Positions 8,674 through 16,557 of a stretch of DNA of 64,000 nt are shown here, in pieces (position 1 is the first letter of the stretch; each line of letters starts with the position of its first letter). The DNA lies in assembly GCA_035948855.1 (NCBI GenBank), contig DASZIT010000052.1, positions 1-64,000 of the forward strand, read 5' to 3'. Made by a program: the position numbers and the translations under genes. Under the pieces are notes generated by a model. It was not told where the DNA came from and did no database searches. It was given only the letters and a program-made list of their open reading frames with translations. Source of the stretch: DASZIT01 sp035948855 (GTDB lineage Bacteria > Actinomycetota > Acidimicrobiia > Acidimicrobiales > RAAP-2).

Positions 8674-9149
8674 GGCTCGAGCCCCTCCGCCAGGCGCTCA
8701 AGGACCGCGGTCAGCCCGCCGAGCGCCTCCCGCTCGTCCGGGGTCAGCCGGTGGAGCTGGCGCGCCAGGTACACGTTCTTCCGGGATCGGCTCTCCACCA
8801 ACACCCGGCGACCGGCATCGCTCACCTCCACCCTCACCACCCGACGATCAGTGGGATCCACCACCCGGGCAACCAGCCCCTTCTCCTCCAGGGCGGCGAT
8901 GATGCGGGTCATCGACGGGGGCTGGACGGATTCGAGCGAAGCGAGTTCCCCCAGGGTGGGCGCACCCAACCGGTCGGTGCTGGCCAGGGCCGAGGTCTGG
9001 GCCGGGCTCAGGCCTCCGACGGCCTGCTGTCGCAGCCGGCGGTGGAGTCGGGTGACCGCCAGCCGGAGCCGGGAGGCCAACTCGGCCTCCGCCGCATCGA
9101 TCTCCGGGTCGCCGGAGTCGAGGGTCGGAGCGGAGGAGCGGCGATTCAC
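8670..9149 (-). CDS. MarR family transcriptional regulator
   Basis: 159 residues, GTG start. The winged helix is clear: LSPAQTSALASTDRLGAPTLGELASLESVQPPSMTRIIAALEEKGLVARVVDPTDRRVVRVEVSDAGR, with the recognition helix in PPSMTRIIAALE and the DRR wing. An N-terminal helix (AEAELASRLRLAVTRLHRRLRQQ) and C-terminal helices would dimerise. The downstream MFS exporter starts inside its stop codon. The gene has a leaderless promoter with an inverted repeat between -35 and -10, consistent with autorepression relieved by an exported ligand. Confidence 0.88.
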   Translation of the reverse strand: MNRRSSAPTLDSGDPEIDAAEAELASRLRLAVTRLHRRLRQQAVGGLSPAQTSALASTDRLGAPTLGELASLESVQPPSMTRIIAALEEKGLVARVVDPTDRRVVRVEVSDAGRRVLVESRSRKNVYLARQLHRLTPDEREALGGLTAVLERLAEGLEP

Positions 9150-9155
9150 ACCCTC

Positions 9156-9184
9156 AGTTTAGTTAGTTACGCTAAGTAACGCAA
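9156..9184 (-). promoter_or_regulatory. marR promoter with overlapping operator
   Basis: On the minus strand TTGCGT (9184-9179), a 17-base spacer and TAAACT (9161-9156) form a promoter whose -10 ends six bases before the GTG at 9149, so the mRNA is probably leaderless. GTTAC (9180-9176) and GTAAC (9170-9166) are inverted arms around five bases inside the spacer, where a MarR dimer would block RNA polymerase. Confidence 0.6.
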
Positions 9185-9201
9185 CAGGAGGACCCGGCGG
9201 G

Positions 9202-10287
9202 TCAGGTGGCGGCGGCCACCCCATCGGCGATGGCGGCGTCCATGGCCGCCCGCTGCTGGACGTCGATGTCATCGGCAATCGACTCGTCTTCGGCCATCAC
9301 CGCGTCCAGGTCGGTGGACTCGTAGCCGATTACCCCCATGTCCGCAAAGGTCTGCCGCATCTTCGGGCCCCAGAGGCCGACATCCTTGAGGGTGGGCACG
9401 ATCCGGGTGAACAACAGGCTCCGGAACACCTTTTGGGTCTCACTGTTGTTGACGTACTCGAGGCAGTCCTCGGGGGCGTAGCCCAGGCATTGCCAGAGCT
9501 CTTCTCCGAGGAAGCGGTCCCGCATCCGGTAACAGGCGTCGGCGCAGAACTCCTCCCGGTCGTCCCGCTCGGCTTGGGTCAGTTGCGGGTAGTAGTCACG
9601 GAGGGCCAGACGCCCGAACATCACGTGGCGGGCCTCGTCCTGCATCACATAGGCGTTCACCGCTTTTCCGAGCGGATCGCCGGCGGTATTGCGGATCAAC
9701 CCGAAGGCGGCCAACGCCAGTCCCTCGATGAGGATCTGCATGCCGAGGTAGGTCATGTCCCACCGTGAGTCGCTCAGCACGTCGTCCAGGAGCGACTTCA
9801 GGTTGGGATTGATCGGGTAGGCGGTCTCGATCTTGTCCAGATACCGCGAATAGGTCTCCACGTGGCGCGCCTCGTCCATCACCTGGGTGGCGGCGTAGTA
9901 CTTCGAGTCGATGTCGGGCACGGTTTGCACGATCTTGGCCGTGCAGATCAGGGCGCCCTGCTCACCGTGGAGAAACTGGCTGAACTGCCAGGCCACCATG
10001 TGGCGGCGGACGTTGCCCCGTTCGGCGGTATTGAGTTTGTCCCACACCGGTGACCCAAAGATCGGAACCAACTCGTCGGGCACCTGGAGGGGGTTCTCGA
10101 GGTCCGGGTCGTGCGACCAGTCGATCCGCTCCTTGGCGTCCCACTGCTTCCGCTTGCCCTTGTCGTAGAGGTTGATGAGCTTCTCCCGCCCATCGTCGTA
10201 CTCCCAAGTGAATCTGGCGGTGCCGGTCTTGTCGGCCGTCTGCCAACCGGTCTTGTCCACCGGCAGCTGATACACCTTGGTCGTCAT
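9202..10287 (-). CDS. Ferritin-like diiron protein
   Basis: 361 residues from ATG at 10287, with GGGGGAGG upstream. Two helix motifs carry the metal ligands: QVMDEARHVETYSRYL and VMQDEARHVMFGRLAL, each a D/E-E-x-R-H ligand helix; additional Glu residues precede them (HGEQGAL, IEGLAL). This is the four-helix-bundle diiron fold of ferritin-like oxygenases. The substrate is unknown; actinobacterial relatives have been suggested to act in lipid or secondary metabolism. It is separated by 52 bases from the marR gene downstream and 89 bases from the NifU-domain gene upstream. Co-expression with the Fe-S carrier is possible but not shown. Confidence 0.75.
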   Translation of the reverse strand: MTTKVYQLPVDKTGWQTADKTGTARFTWEYDDGREKLINLYDKGKRKQWDAKERIDWSHDPDLENPLQVPDELVPIFGSPVWDKLNTAERGNVRRHMVAWQFSQFLHGEQGALICTAKIVQTVPDIDSKYYAATQVMDEARHVETYSRYLDKIETAYPINPNLKSLLDDVLSDSRWDMTYLGMQILIEGLALAAFGLIRNTAGDPLGKAVNAYVMQDEARHVMFGRLALRDYYPQLTQAERDDREEFCADACYRMRDRFLGEELWQCLGYAPEDCLEYVNNSETQKVFRSLLFTRIVPTLKDVGLWGPKMRQTFADMGVIGYESTDLDAVMAEDESIADDIDVQQRAAMDAAIADGVAAAT

Positions 10288-10376
10288 GGCGCCTCCCCCG
10301 GGGTCGTGCTGCCACCCATCATGACCCAAACCGCAATAAAAGGGGAAACCGCTGGCCAGCGGCGAGCGGCCGGGAT

Positions 10377-10781
10377 TTAGAAGCTGGGGACGTAGCCCCC
10401 GCGGCCCATGGCCTCGCTCTCGAAGGGATCCGCGGTCTCGTCAACCCCGCCGAGCACTTCGGTCACCCACGGGAGCCGGTCGTGGAGGATCCGCTCGACC
10501 CCGCCCTGCAAGGTCGACGCGCTGATGGCGCAGGAACTGCACGAGCCCTGCAGCTGGACTTCGACCACGCCGGAGACCACGTCGGCCCTCAGCAACGCCA
10601 GGTCCCCGCCGTCGGCCTGCACGGCCGGGCGCATCAACTCGATGATGCTGTTGAGCTGGGCAAGGCGATTGGCCCGCTCCTCGTCGGTCAACTCGGGGGC
10701 GTCCCCGGGGGCGTCCGCATCCCCCCGAGCCTCTGTATCCGCCTTCGCCGTTGTGGCTGAGGTGTCCTGTCCGGAATCCAC
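10377..10781 (-). CDS. NifU-like C-terminal domain protein (Fe-S cluster carrier)
   Basis: 134 residues, GTG start with AGAGGA seven bases upstream. An acidic, low-complexity N-terminus of about 45 residues leads into the NifU/NfuA domain: IIELMRPAVQADGGDLALLRADVVSGVVEVQLQGSCSSCAISASTLQGGVERIL. The CSSC pair is the CxxC that bridges a cluster between two subunits. It probably carries a 4Fe-4S cluster to apo-proteins. The usual NifU scaffold and ferredoxin-like domains are absent, as in stand-alone Nfu proteins. The tail (GRGGYVPSF) is short and of unknown role. Confidence 0.85.
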   Translation of the reverse strand: MDSGQDTSATTAKADTEARGDADAPGDAPELTDEERANRLAQLNSIIELMRPAVQADGGDLALLRADVVSGVVEVQLQGSCSSCAISASTLQGGVERILHDRLPWVTEVLGGVDETADPFESEAMGRGGYVPSF

Positions 10782-10949
10782 CAGATCGTCCTCTCATCAG
10801 GGAACCTGGCCGATCGGCCTGAGTTCCGCCCTCCTATTCTGCCGCGGGCAACGGCACCGTCGATCACCGCCCGCCCCGGAGGTCGTTCCGTCCGCCCGGC
10901 CGGCGGTCACGGAAAACCGGCAAGGCGAACAATGCGGTTACGATGAGAC

Positions 10950-11975
10950 GTGCTCCTGGAGCGACCAGCTACCCAACTGGGGCCTGTCGGGCTGATTCTT
11001 CCGACCCTGCCCCAGAACACCATTCCTGCCTGGGCGACGGCCCCATCCGTGGCTGTCGACGGCGGCGCCGAGGGTCCGGAGGCACCAACCGGCAACCCGA
11101 TGGCCGGGTTCGTCGCCCTCTGCCAACAGGCTGAAGCGCTCGGGGCCTCGGCCCTGTGGGCGACCGACCATCTCTTCTGGCACGGGGCGCACCTCGAGTG
11201 CATGGTGGCCCTCACCGTGGCCGCCACCGCCACCCGGCAGGCCCAGGTCGGAACCTGTGTGATGCAACTTCCCCTCCGGCACGCCTCGGCGGTGGCCAAG
11301 CAGGCCGCCGCCATCCAGCAGTTGTCCGGCGGCCGATTCGTCCTCGGAGTGGGGGTCGGAGTCCACGAAGGCGAGTACCAAGAAGCCGGCGTCGACTATC
11401 ACACCCGCGGCCGCCAGCTCGACGCCGGGATCGCCGAACTACGCCGCTCGTGGCACAGCGGCGATGGGGTCTCCCTCGGGGACATCGCCGCCGGCGGCCC
11501 GACCCGCTATCGCCAGCTGCCGGCCCCGGCCGCGGTGCCGGTATGGGTGGGAGGCTCGTCGGAAGCGGCCTTGCATCGAGCCGCTCGAGTCGCCGATGGC
11601 TGGATGCCACTGTTCCTGGAGCCGACCCAGTACTCCGACGCCCTCCAGCGTCTGGGCGAGGAGACGGCCCGGGTCGGTCGTGATCCCGGCGCCGTCACCC
11701 CGTCGATGGTGCTCTTCGTCTCCATTGATGACGATGTCGACAAGGGTCGCCGTCGTGGAACCGAGTGGATGTCGAGCATGTACGGCATCCCGGCCAAGGC
11801 GTTCGAGCGTCACCTGGTCGCCGGGACGGCATCCGAGGTGGCGGAAACTGTGGCAACCTTCCGGCGCGCCGGTGCCGAGCATGTCGCGCTCTACATCACC
11901 GAAGATGAGCCCCTAGACCAGTTCGAACGCCTGGCCACCGCCCTGCCGGCCGCCGGCATCGACCCCCGAACCTAA
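10950..11975 (+). CDS. LLM class (luciferase-like) oxidoreductase, probably F420-dependent
   Basis: 341 residues. The TIM-barrel landmarks of the bacterial luciferase-like superfamily are present: LGPVGLILPTLPQNT, AEALGASALWATDHLFW, QVGTCVMQLPLRHASAVAKQAAAIQQLSGGRFVLGVGVGVHEGEYQ and PVWVGGSSEAALHRAARVADGWMP. In actinobacteria most such proteins use F420 or FMN for hydride transfer; the substrate cannot be read. The GTG start lies five bases behind TACGAT (10939-10944), a leaderless arrangement. It is followed after ten bases by the thiolase gene and probably shares its transcript. Confidence 0.82.
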   Translation: MLLERPATQLGPVGLILPTLPQNTIPAWATAPSVAVDGGAEGPEAPTGNPMAGFVALCQQAEALGASALWATDHLFWHGAHLECMVALTVAATATRQAQVGTCVMQLPLRHASAVAKQAAAIQQLSGGRFVLGVGVGVHEGEYQEAGVDYHTRGRQLDAGIAELRRSWHSGDGVSLGDIAAGGPTRYRQLPAPAAVPVWVGGSSEAALHRAARVADGWMPLFLEPTQYSDALQRLGEETARVGRDPGAVTPSMVLFVSIDDDVDKGRRRGTEWMSSMYGIPAKAFERHLVAGTASEVAETVATFRRAGAEHVALYITEDEPLDQFERLATALPAAGIDPRT

Positions 11976-11985
11976 GAAGGACGTT

Positions 11986-13152
11986 ATGGATCGCGACGTA
12001 TTTATCGTGGGCACCGGGATCATCCCGATGAACCGCCGGGACCGGACCATGGAAGACATGTCCCACCAGGTGGTCGCCGAGGCACTGGCCGACGCCGAGG
12101 TGGACCCGGCCGACGTCAACCTGGTGATCTTCGGGAACGCCATGGCCGGACGCCTGGTCGACCAGGGATGCCTCCGCGGCCAGTCGTTTCTCCGCCAGGC
12201 CGGGCTCCGCAACGCCGGGGTGGTCAATATCGACAACTCCTGCGGAGGGGGGGCCTCCGCTCTCCACATGGGGGTCCTGGCCACCCTGGGCGGTTCGCCC
12301 ACCGTGCTGGCCGTCGGCGTCGAGAAGATGTGGACGGGTGACCGGGTCCAGACGTTGGCCGGCATCGAGGACGGTGTCCCGTTGGTGGAACGGATCCGCA
12401 TGCACCGCGACCTCGAGAACCCGTCGGGATCCGTGCTCATGGCGCTCAACGCCTCGTGGTGCGTGAAGCAGATGGAAGAGCGGGACGCCACCCCCGAGCA
12501 GTTCGCCGCCGCCGCCGTCAAGTCCCGCTACCACGGCGCCCTCAACCCCAACGCCCAGTTCCAGTCGGAGATCACCATCGAGGAGGTGCTGGCCTCCCCG
12601 TCGATCGTCCCGCCCCTCACCCGGCTGATGTGCTCGTCCTTCACCGACGGAGCCGCCGCCGCGGTCCTCTCCCTGACCAAGACAGCCGGGGCTCCGCGGA
12701 TCCGCACCAGCACCATCCGGTCGGGGAACGGCGACATGGACTACCACGAACGACTGGCGGAGGCGGCCCTGGCCGCCTGGGAGGATGCCGGCATCGATCC
12801 GACCGATGCCGACGTGGTCGAACTCCACGACGCCACCAGCGCCGAGGAGCTCTACGCCCTCGAGTCCCTCGGTTTCTTCAAACCCGGCGACGCCGGGCCG
12901 GCCACCCTGGCCGGGGACACCAGGGTCGGAGGCCGGGGGGTGACGGTGAACACCAGCGGCGGCCTGGTCGCCCGCGGACATCCGTTGGGGGCCACCGGTA
13001 TCGCCCAGGTGGTCGAGTTGACCGCCCAGCTGCGCGACCAGGCGGGGCCCCGGCAGGTGGAGGGGGCCCGATTGGCGATTGCCGCCAATACCGGTGGCAT
13101 CATCGGTACCGACGCCGGGTTCATCGGGATCCACGTCCTCGAGGGGAGCTGA
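11986..13152 (+). CDS. Thiolase family protein of the SCP2/lipid-transfer type
   Basis: 388 residues with AAGGA five bases before the ATG. The acyl-enzyme cysteine is in NIDNSCGGGASALHMG near residue 85. VELHDATSAEELYALE supplies the HDA motif, and GGLVARGHPLGATGIAQ is the GHPLGATG loop. The last thiolase motif reads AIAANTGGIIG, with Asn where classical thiolases carry the second cysteine. That substitution is known in SCP2-type thiolases. The protein may therefore cleave 3-ketoacyl-CoA or only bind acyl-CoA. It sits between the LLM oxidoreductase and a KAS III gene, a grouping that suggests branched or side-chain lipid chemistry. Confidence 0.82.
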   Translation: MDRDVFIVGTGIIPMNRRDRTMEDMSHQVVAEALADAEVDPADVNLVIFGNAMAGRLVDQGCLRGQSFLRQAGLRNAGVVNIDNSCGGGASALHMGVLATLGGSPTVLAVGVEKMWTGDRVQTLAGIEDGVPLVERIRMHRDLENPSGSVLMALNASWCVKQMEERDATPEQFAAAAVKSRYHGALNPNAQFQSEITIEEVLASPSIVPPLTRLMCSSFTDGAAAAVLSLTKTAGAPRIRTSTIRSGNGDMDYHERLAEAALAAWEDAGIDPTDADVVELHDATSAEELYALESLGFFKPGDAGPATLAGDTRVGGRGVTVNTSGGLVARGHPLGATGIAQVVELTAQLRDQAGPRQVEGARLAIAANTGGIIGTDAGFIGIHVLEGS

Positions 13153-13155
13153 GCC

Positions 13156-14091
13156 GTGTTGAACGCCAGAGGAGGCATCGTCACCGGCTGGGGGATGGCG
13201 GTACCCAACAAAGTCGTGACCAACGATGACCTGTCGGAGCGGATGGACACCAACGACGCCTGGATCCAGGAGCGAACCGGTATTCGGGAGCGCCGGATCG
13301 GCGGGACGACGTCGGAGCTGGCCATCGAAGCTGGCCTGGCCGCCCTCGAACGCGCCGGCCGGCGGCCGGACGAAATCGACGCGGTGGTCCTGGCCACCAC
13401 CACCCCCGACCAGATCGTGCCCGGAACCTCGGCCACCGTCCAGGACGCCATCGGCGTGCGGGGGGGTGCCTTTGACGTCAACGCCGCCTGCACCGGCTTC
13501 GTCTACGCCATGGTCGTCGCCCACGGCCTCTTGGCCATCGGCGCCGAGCGGCTCCTGGTCATCGGGTCCGACACCCTCAGCCGCATCACCGACTGGGAAG
13601 AACGAGGGGTCGCGATTCTGGTCGGCGACGGAGCCGGCGCCGTCGTCCTCGAAGCGGTGGAAGGACCCGGCCAGCTCCTGTCCTGGAACCTGGGGGCCGA
13701 CGGGTCGCTCCGCCACCTCCTCTACTGTGACCACGGCGGCAACCTGGTCATGAACGGCAAGGAGATCTTCCGCAAGGCGGTGACCATGGTCATCGAATCC
13801 GCCCAGAAGGCGGTAGACGAAGCCGGGTTGACCATCGACGACATCGACTTGCTGGTCCCCCACCAGGCCAATCTCCGGATCATCTCTGCCGCCTGCCAGC
13901 GCCTCGGGATCCCCGAGGAGAAGGCGGCGGTCGTCATCGACCGCTACGGCAACACCTCGTCGGCGTCTGTCCCCCTCGCCCTGGTCGACTCCCTGGACAC
14001 CGGCCGCCTGAAGAAGGGCGACAACGTGCTCATGACCGGATTCGGCGGGGGCATGACCTGGGCCAGTGCCGTGTTGCGCTGGGGCGGCTGA
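13156..14091 (+). CDS. Beta-ketoacyl-ACP synthase III (FabH-like)
   Basis: 311 residues, GTG start with GAGGGGAG upstream, three bases after the thiolase stop. The triad is intact: Cys in FDVNAACTGFVYAMV near residue 112, His in LLVPHQANLRII near 237, Asn in IDRYGNTSSASVPLAL near 267. The enzyme condenses an acyl-CoA starter with malonyl-ACP to begin fatty-acid or polyketide chains. The active-site surroundings match housekeeping FabH. The neighbourhood (thiolase, LLM oxidoreductase) is not a fab operon, so a specialised starter-unit role is equally possible. Confidence 0.88.
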   Translation: MLNARGGIVTGWGMAVPNKVVTNDDLSERMDTNDAWIQERTGIRERRIGGTTSELAIEAGLAALERAGRRPDEIDAVVLATTTPDQIVPGTSATVQDAIGVRGGAFDVNAACTGFVYAMVVAHGLLAIGAERLLVIGSDTLSRITDWEERGVAILVGDGAGAVVLEAVEGPGQLLSWNLGADGSLRHLLYCDHGGNLVMNGKEIFRKAVTMVIESAQKAVDEAGLTIDDIDLLVPHQANLRIISAACQRLGIPEEKAAVVIDRYGNTSSASVPLALVDSLDTGRLKKGDNVLMTGFGGGMTWASAVLRWGG

Positions 14092-14099
14092 CGCCCCCG

Positions 14100-15008
14100 G
14101 TGTCCCCGGCTCCATCCCTGGTGGTGCTGGCCGCCGGCATGGCCCGCCGGTACGGCGGATGCAAGCCGTTGGCCCCGGTCGGCCCGCACGGCGAAGCCGT
14201 CATCGACCTGTTGGCCAGCGACGCGCTGGGTGCCGGCTTCGGGCACCTGGTCCTGGTGATCCATCCGGAGACGGGTCCGGCCATCCGCTACCACGTGGAG
14301 CGGTCTTGGCCAACGTCGATCTCGGTGTCCTTCGCCGAGCAGCGCCTGCCCCTGGGAACCGTGCACGCAGTGCTGGCCGCCCGCTCCGACGTCGCCGACC
14401 ACCAACCGTTCGCAGTGGCCAACGCCGATGACGTCTACGGCCAGGCGGCCATGGGCCTCCTCGCCGATCGGTTGGCCGCGGCGGGAGACGAACACGCCCT
14501 GGTGGGGTATCACCTGGCCTCCACCATCGTCACCGACGCCCCGGTGACCCGGGGAGTCTGCCGGGTCGACACCGACGGTCGGCTGACGGCCATCGAGGAG
14601 CGACGGCAGGTTTCCCGGCTCCCGGACGGGTCCACCTTCCTGGCTCAGGACGGGGTACTTCCCGAAAAGCTCGCGGGCGACGAATTGGTCTCGGTCAACC
14701 TCTGGGGGTTCCGTGACTCGATCTGGGACACCTTCGACGCCGCCATGGAGGCCTCCGGTCTCGACGAGGACGCCCTGGTGGCTGCCGTCGAGTCGGGAGC
14801 GGACATCCCCAAGACCGAGGTGCTCCTCCCCGAAGTGATCGGAACGATGATCGCATCGGGTCAGGGATGGCCGGTGCGGGTGCTGGAGACCGATGCGAGT
14901 TGCATCGGCGTGACCCATGCCGAGGATCTCCCCGTCGTCAGGGCCGAGCTGTCGCGGCAGGTGGCGATGGGTATCCGGGCGGACCGCCTGTGGAGAGGGA
15001 TCGGCTAG
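14100..15008 (+). CDS. Nucleotidyltransferase (sugar-phosphate NTP transferase fold)
   Basis: 302 residues from GTG at 14100, eight bases after the KAS III stop. The N-terminal LVVLAAGMARRYGGCKPLAPVG is the LxAGxGxRxGxxKPL nucleotide-binding loop, and FAVANADDVYGQAAM is the NADD metal site near residue 105. The core resembles NTP-transferase family enzymes that make sugar-nucleotides, but it has no left-handed beta-helix domain. The sugar or alcohol phosphate is unknown. The last 60 residues (ETDASCIGVTHAEDLPVVRAELSRQVAMGIRAD) resemble the C-terminal segment of stand-alone nucleotidyltransferases. Confidence 0.78.
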   Translation: MSPAPSLVVLAAGMARRYGGCKPLAPVGPHGEAVIDLLASDALGAGFGHLVLVIHPETGPAIRYHVERSWPTSISVSFAEQRLPLGTVHAVLAARSDVADHQPFAVANADDVYGQAAMGLLADRLAAAGDEHALVGYHLASTIVTDAPVTRGVCRVDTDGRLTAIEERRQVSRLPDGSTFLAQDGVLPEKLAGDELVSVNLWGFRDSIWDTFDAAMEASGLDEDALVAAVESGADIPKTEVLLPEVIGTMIASGQGWPVRVLETDASCIGVTHAEDLPVVRAELSRQVAMGIRADRLWRGIG

Positions 15009-15057
15009 CCACCGGAATCTGACCCCTCCCCCTGTAGTCTGGGCGGCAGGCGACTCC

Positions 15058-15984
15058 ATGAACAGAACCCGACGGCTAACCCTCAGCCTGGCCCTCAATA
15101 TCGTGCTGGTGGCCGTCCAGGTCGTCTACGGACTCGCGGCCCATTCGACCGGGCTGTTGGCGGATGCCGGCCACAACGTCACCGATGTTGCCGCCCTGGT
15201 CCTCTCGTTGGTGGCGGTACGGCTGGCGCTCCGTCCCCGGAGCGCGGAACACTCCTTCGGAAACCACCGGGCGACCATCCTGGCGGCACTGGCCAATGCC
15301 GCCGCCATCGCCGCGGTCACCGTGGTCATCGTGTTCGAGAGCGTCCGCCGCCTCAATCAACCCGCTCACGTCCACGCCGGGACGGTCGCGGTGGTGGCCG
15401 GGGTGGCGTTGATCGTGAACGGGTTGGCGGCGATCGCGCTCCGAGACGGCACCAACGACCTGAACATGCGTTCGGCACTCCTACACATGTTCGGCGACGC
15501 CCTCGCCTCCCTGGCCGTGCTGATCTCCGCCGCCCTGTTGATGGCTTACCCGTCGGCCACCTGGCTCGACCCGGCCGCGGCGTTGGTGGTGGCGGCCATC
15601 ATCGTCTACGAAGCCGCCATCGTCTTCCGAAGCAGCGTGTCGGTCCTGCTCGAGTCGACGCCGGCCGACGTTGACCTCGCCGAGCTCACCGCGGCGATGA
15701 GGCTGGTCGACGGCGTCGATGAGGTGCACGACCTCCACGTCTGGAGCCTGTCGAGCGAGATGCGGGTGCTCTCGGCCCACCTGGTGCTCTCCGGGCATCC
15801 GACCCTCGAAGAGGCCCAGATGGTCGGTGACCAGGTGAAACGCATGATCAGCGGCTCGTTCTCGATCTCCCACAGCACCCTCGAGCTCGAGTGTGAACGG
15901 TGCATCGACAGCGACGACGACCCGTGCCCGATGGACTCGCCGGACTCGATGGTCATCGACGCCGTCACCGCCCATCATCGCTGA
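15058..15984 (+). CDS. Cation diffusion facilitator metal transporter
   Basis: 308 residues, six predicted membrane helices. Zinc-site motifs are visible: LLADAGHNVTDVAALVLSLVA (HxxxD of helix 2) and ALLHMFGDALASLAVLISAALL (HxxxD of helix 5). A cytoplasmic ferredoxin-like domain follows (VDGVDEVHDLHVWSLSSEMRVLSAHLVL). This is the CDF pattern for proton-driven export of Zn2+ or similar ions. The C-terminus is Cys/Asp-rich (CERCIDSDDDPCPMDS) and could sense metal. GGCAGG lies seven bases before the ATG, and TAGTCT upstream may be its own -10 box. It faces the diiron gene across the hairpin-rich gap. Confidence 0.88.
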   Translation: MNRTRRLTLSLALNIVLVAVQVVYGLAAHSTGLLADAGHNVTDVAALVLSLVAVRLALRPRSAEHSFGNHRATILAALANAAAIAAVTVVIVFESVRRLNQPAHVHAGTVAVVAGVALIVNGLAAIALRDGTNDLNMRSALLHMFGDALASLAVLISAALLMAYPSATWLDPAAALVVAAIIVYEAAIVFRSSVSVLLESTPADVDLAELTAAMRLVDGVDEVHDLHVWSLSSEMRVLSAHLVLSGHPTLEEAQMVGDQVKRMISGSFSISHSTLELECERCIDSDDDPCPMDSPDSMVIDAVTAHHR

Positions 15985-16050
15985 GGCGGACGTCTCGGAG
16001 TCCGTGCCTGGGCGGCTTGGCTTGCCAAAAATTGTCTCCGGACGCGACGC

Positions 16051-16097
16051 GGCCCCGAGTAACCGGGCGACCGAAATCGCCCAAGCTCCTCGGGGCC
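16051..16097 (-). ncRNA. Compound hairpin with UUCG loop at the 3' side of the hairpin array
   Basis: Perfect 9-bp outer arms (16051-16059 with 16089-16097; minus strand GGCCCCGAG/CTCGGGGCC) enclose a second stem, minus strand GGGCGA/TCGCCC (16082-16077 with 16070-16065). An extra U-G pair leaves a UUCG tetraloop. UUCG is an RNA-favoured loop and appears only when the minus strand is read, the same polarity as the GNRA loops upstream. No U-tract follows, so it is not a standard intrinsic terminator. I propose it is the 3' domain of a structured RNA; transcription is not shown. Confidence 0.45.
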
Positions 16098-16217
16098 ACG
16101 CACTCGGAATGCCTGGGTTCCGCTCGCGCTGAGCCGTGTCGGACGACCCTGCGGCGAGCACCGATCCGGTGCGCCCTGACGAGCACGCCGGTCCGTCCCC
16201 CTGACAACCGTGCCGGA

Positions 16218-16557
16218 AAACCTACGGCCTCACCAACCTCGGAAACGTGCCTTACGGCTCGTTTCCTCGGCGCCTCGATCCGGTGTCGGAGTCGGACCTT
16301 GCGGTCCTTCTCGTCGCCTCGTCGAACCGCTGGCTCGTTGGTCGGACCTTGCGGTCCTTCCTCCTTGCCAACTGCTCGATCCGGTAATCGGAATGAGCCT
16401 TGCGACCCATTCTTCTTCACCTCGTCGAACGACTGCCTCGCTAGTCGGGCCTTGCGGTCCTTCCTCGTTGGCAGCCGCTGGATTCGGTCTTCGGATTGAG
16501 CCTTTCGACTCTTTCCTCGCCCTCCTCCGGCTTCTGGTGGAGCTTCGGTTTCCCGAA
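16218..16557 (-). ncRNA. Array of seven GNRA-capped hairpins, about 50-nt period, candidate structured RNA
   Basis: Reading the minus strand, seven 14-base hairpins with four-base loops occur at 16544, 16498, 16447, 16395, 16344, 16294 and 16247 (left ends), 46-52 bases apart. Loops are GAAA, GAAA, GCAA, GCAA, GCAA, GCAA, GUAA: every one is GNRA. Stem sequences change with pairing mostly kept: TTCGG/CCGAA, GAGTC/GGCTC, GGACC/GGCCC (one mismatch), GGGTC/GGCTC, GGACC/GGTCC twice, GAGCC/GGCAC (one A-A mismatch). Some stems extend: GAATG/CATTC outside 16395, GGAAACG/CGTTTCC outside 16247. An eighth degenerate copy with a three-base loop lies near 16218. Unit spacing is not a multiple of three, so this is not a peptide repeat. 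It lies 3' of the AurF-like gene. I do not recognise it as a known RNA class. Confidence 0.6.

Noticed and set aside
11896..14115. 739-residue minus-strand open frame opposite thiolase and KAS III
   Set aside because: Gly/Asp/His-rich low-complexity reading of the antisense strand of conserved genes.
16218..16557. CRISPR array
   Set aside because: The roughly 50-base period resembles one, but units diverge in sequence, there are no unique spacers and no cas genes.
16218..16557. RNase P RNA or tmRNA
   Set aside because: GAGGAAAG-like words occur, but the universal RNase P core (ACAGAAA-type) and a tmRNA tag ORF are not seen.
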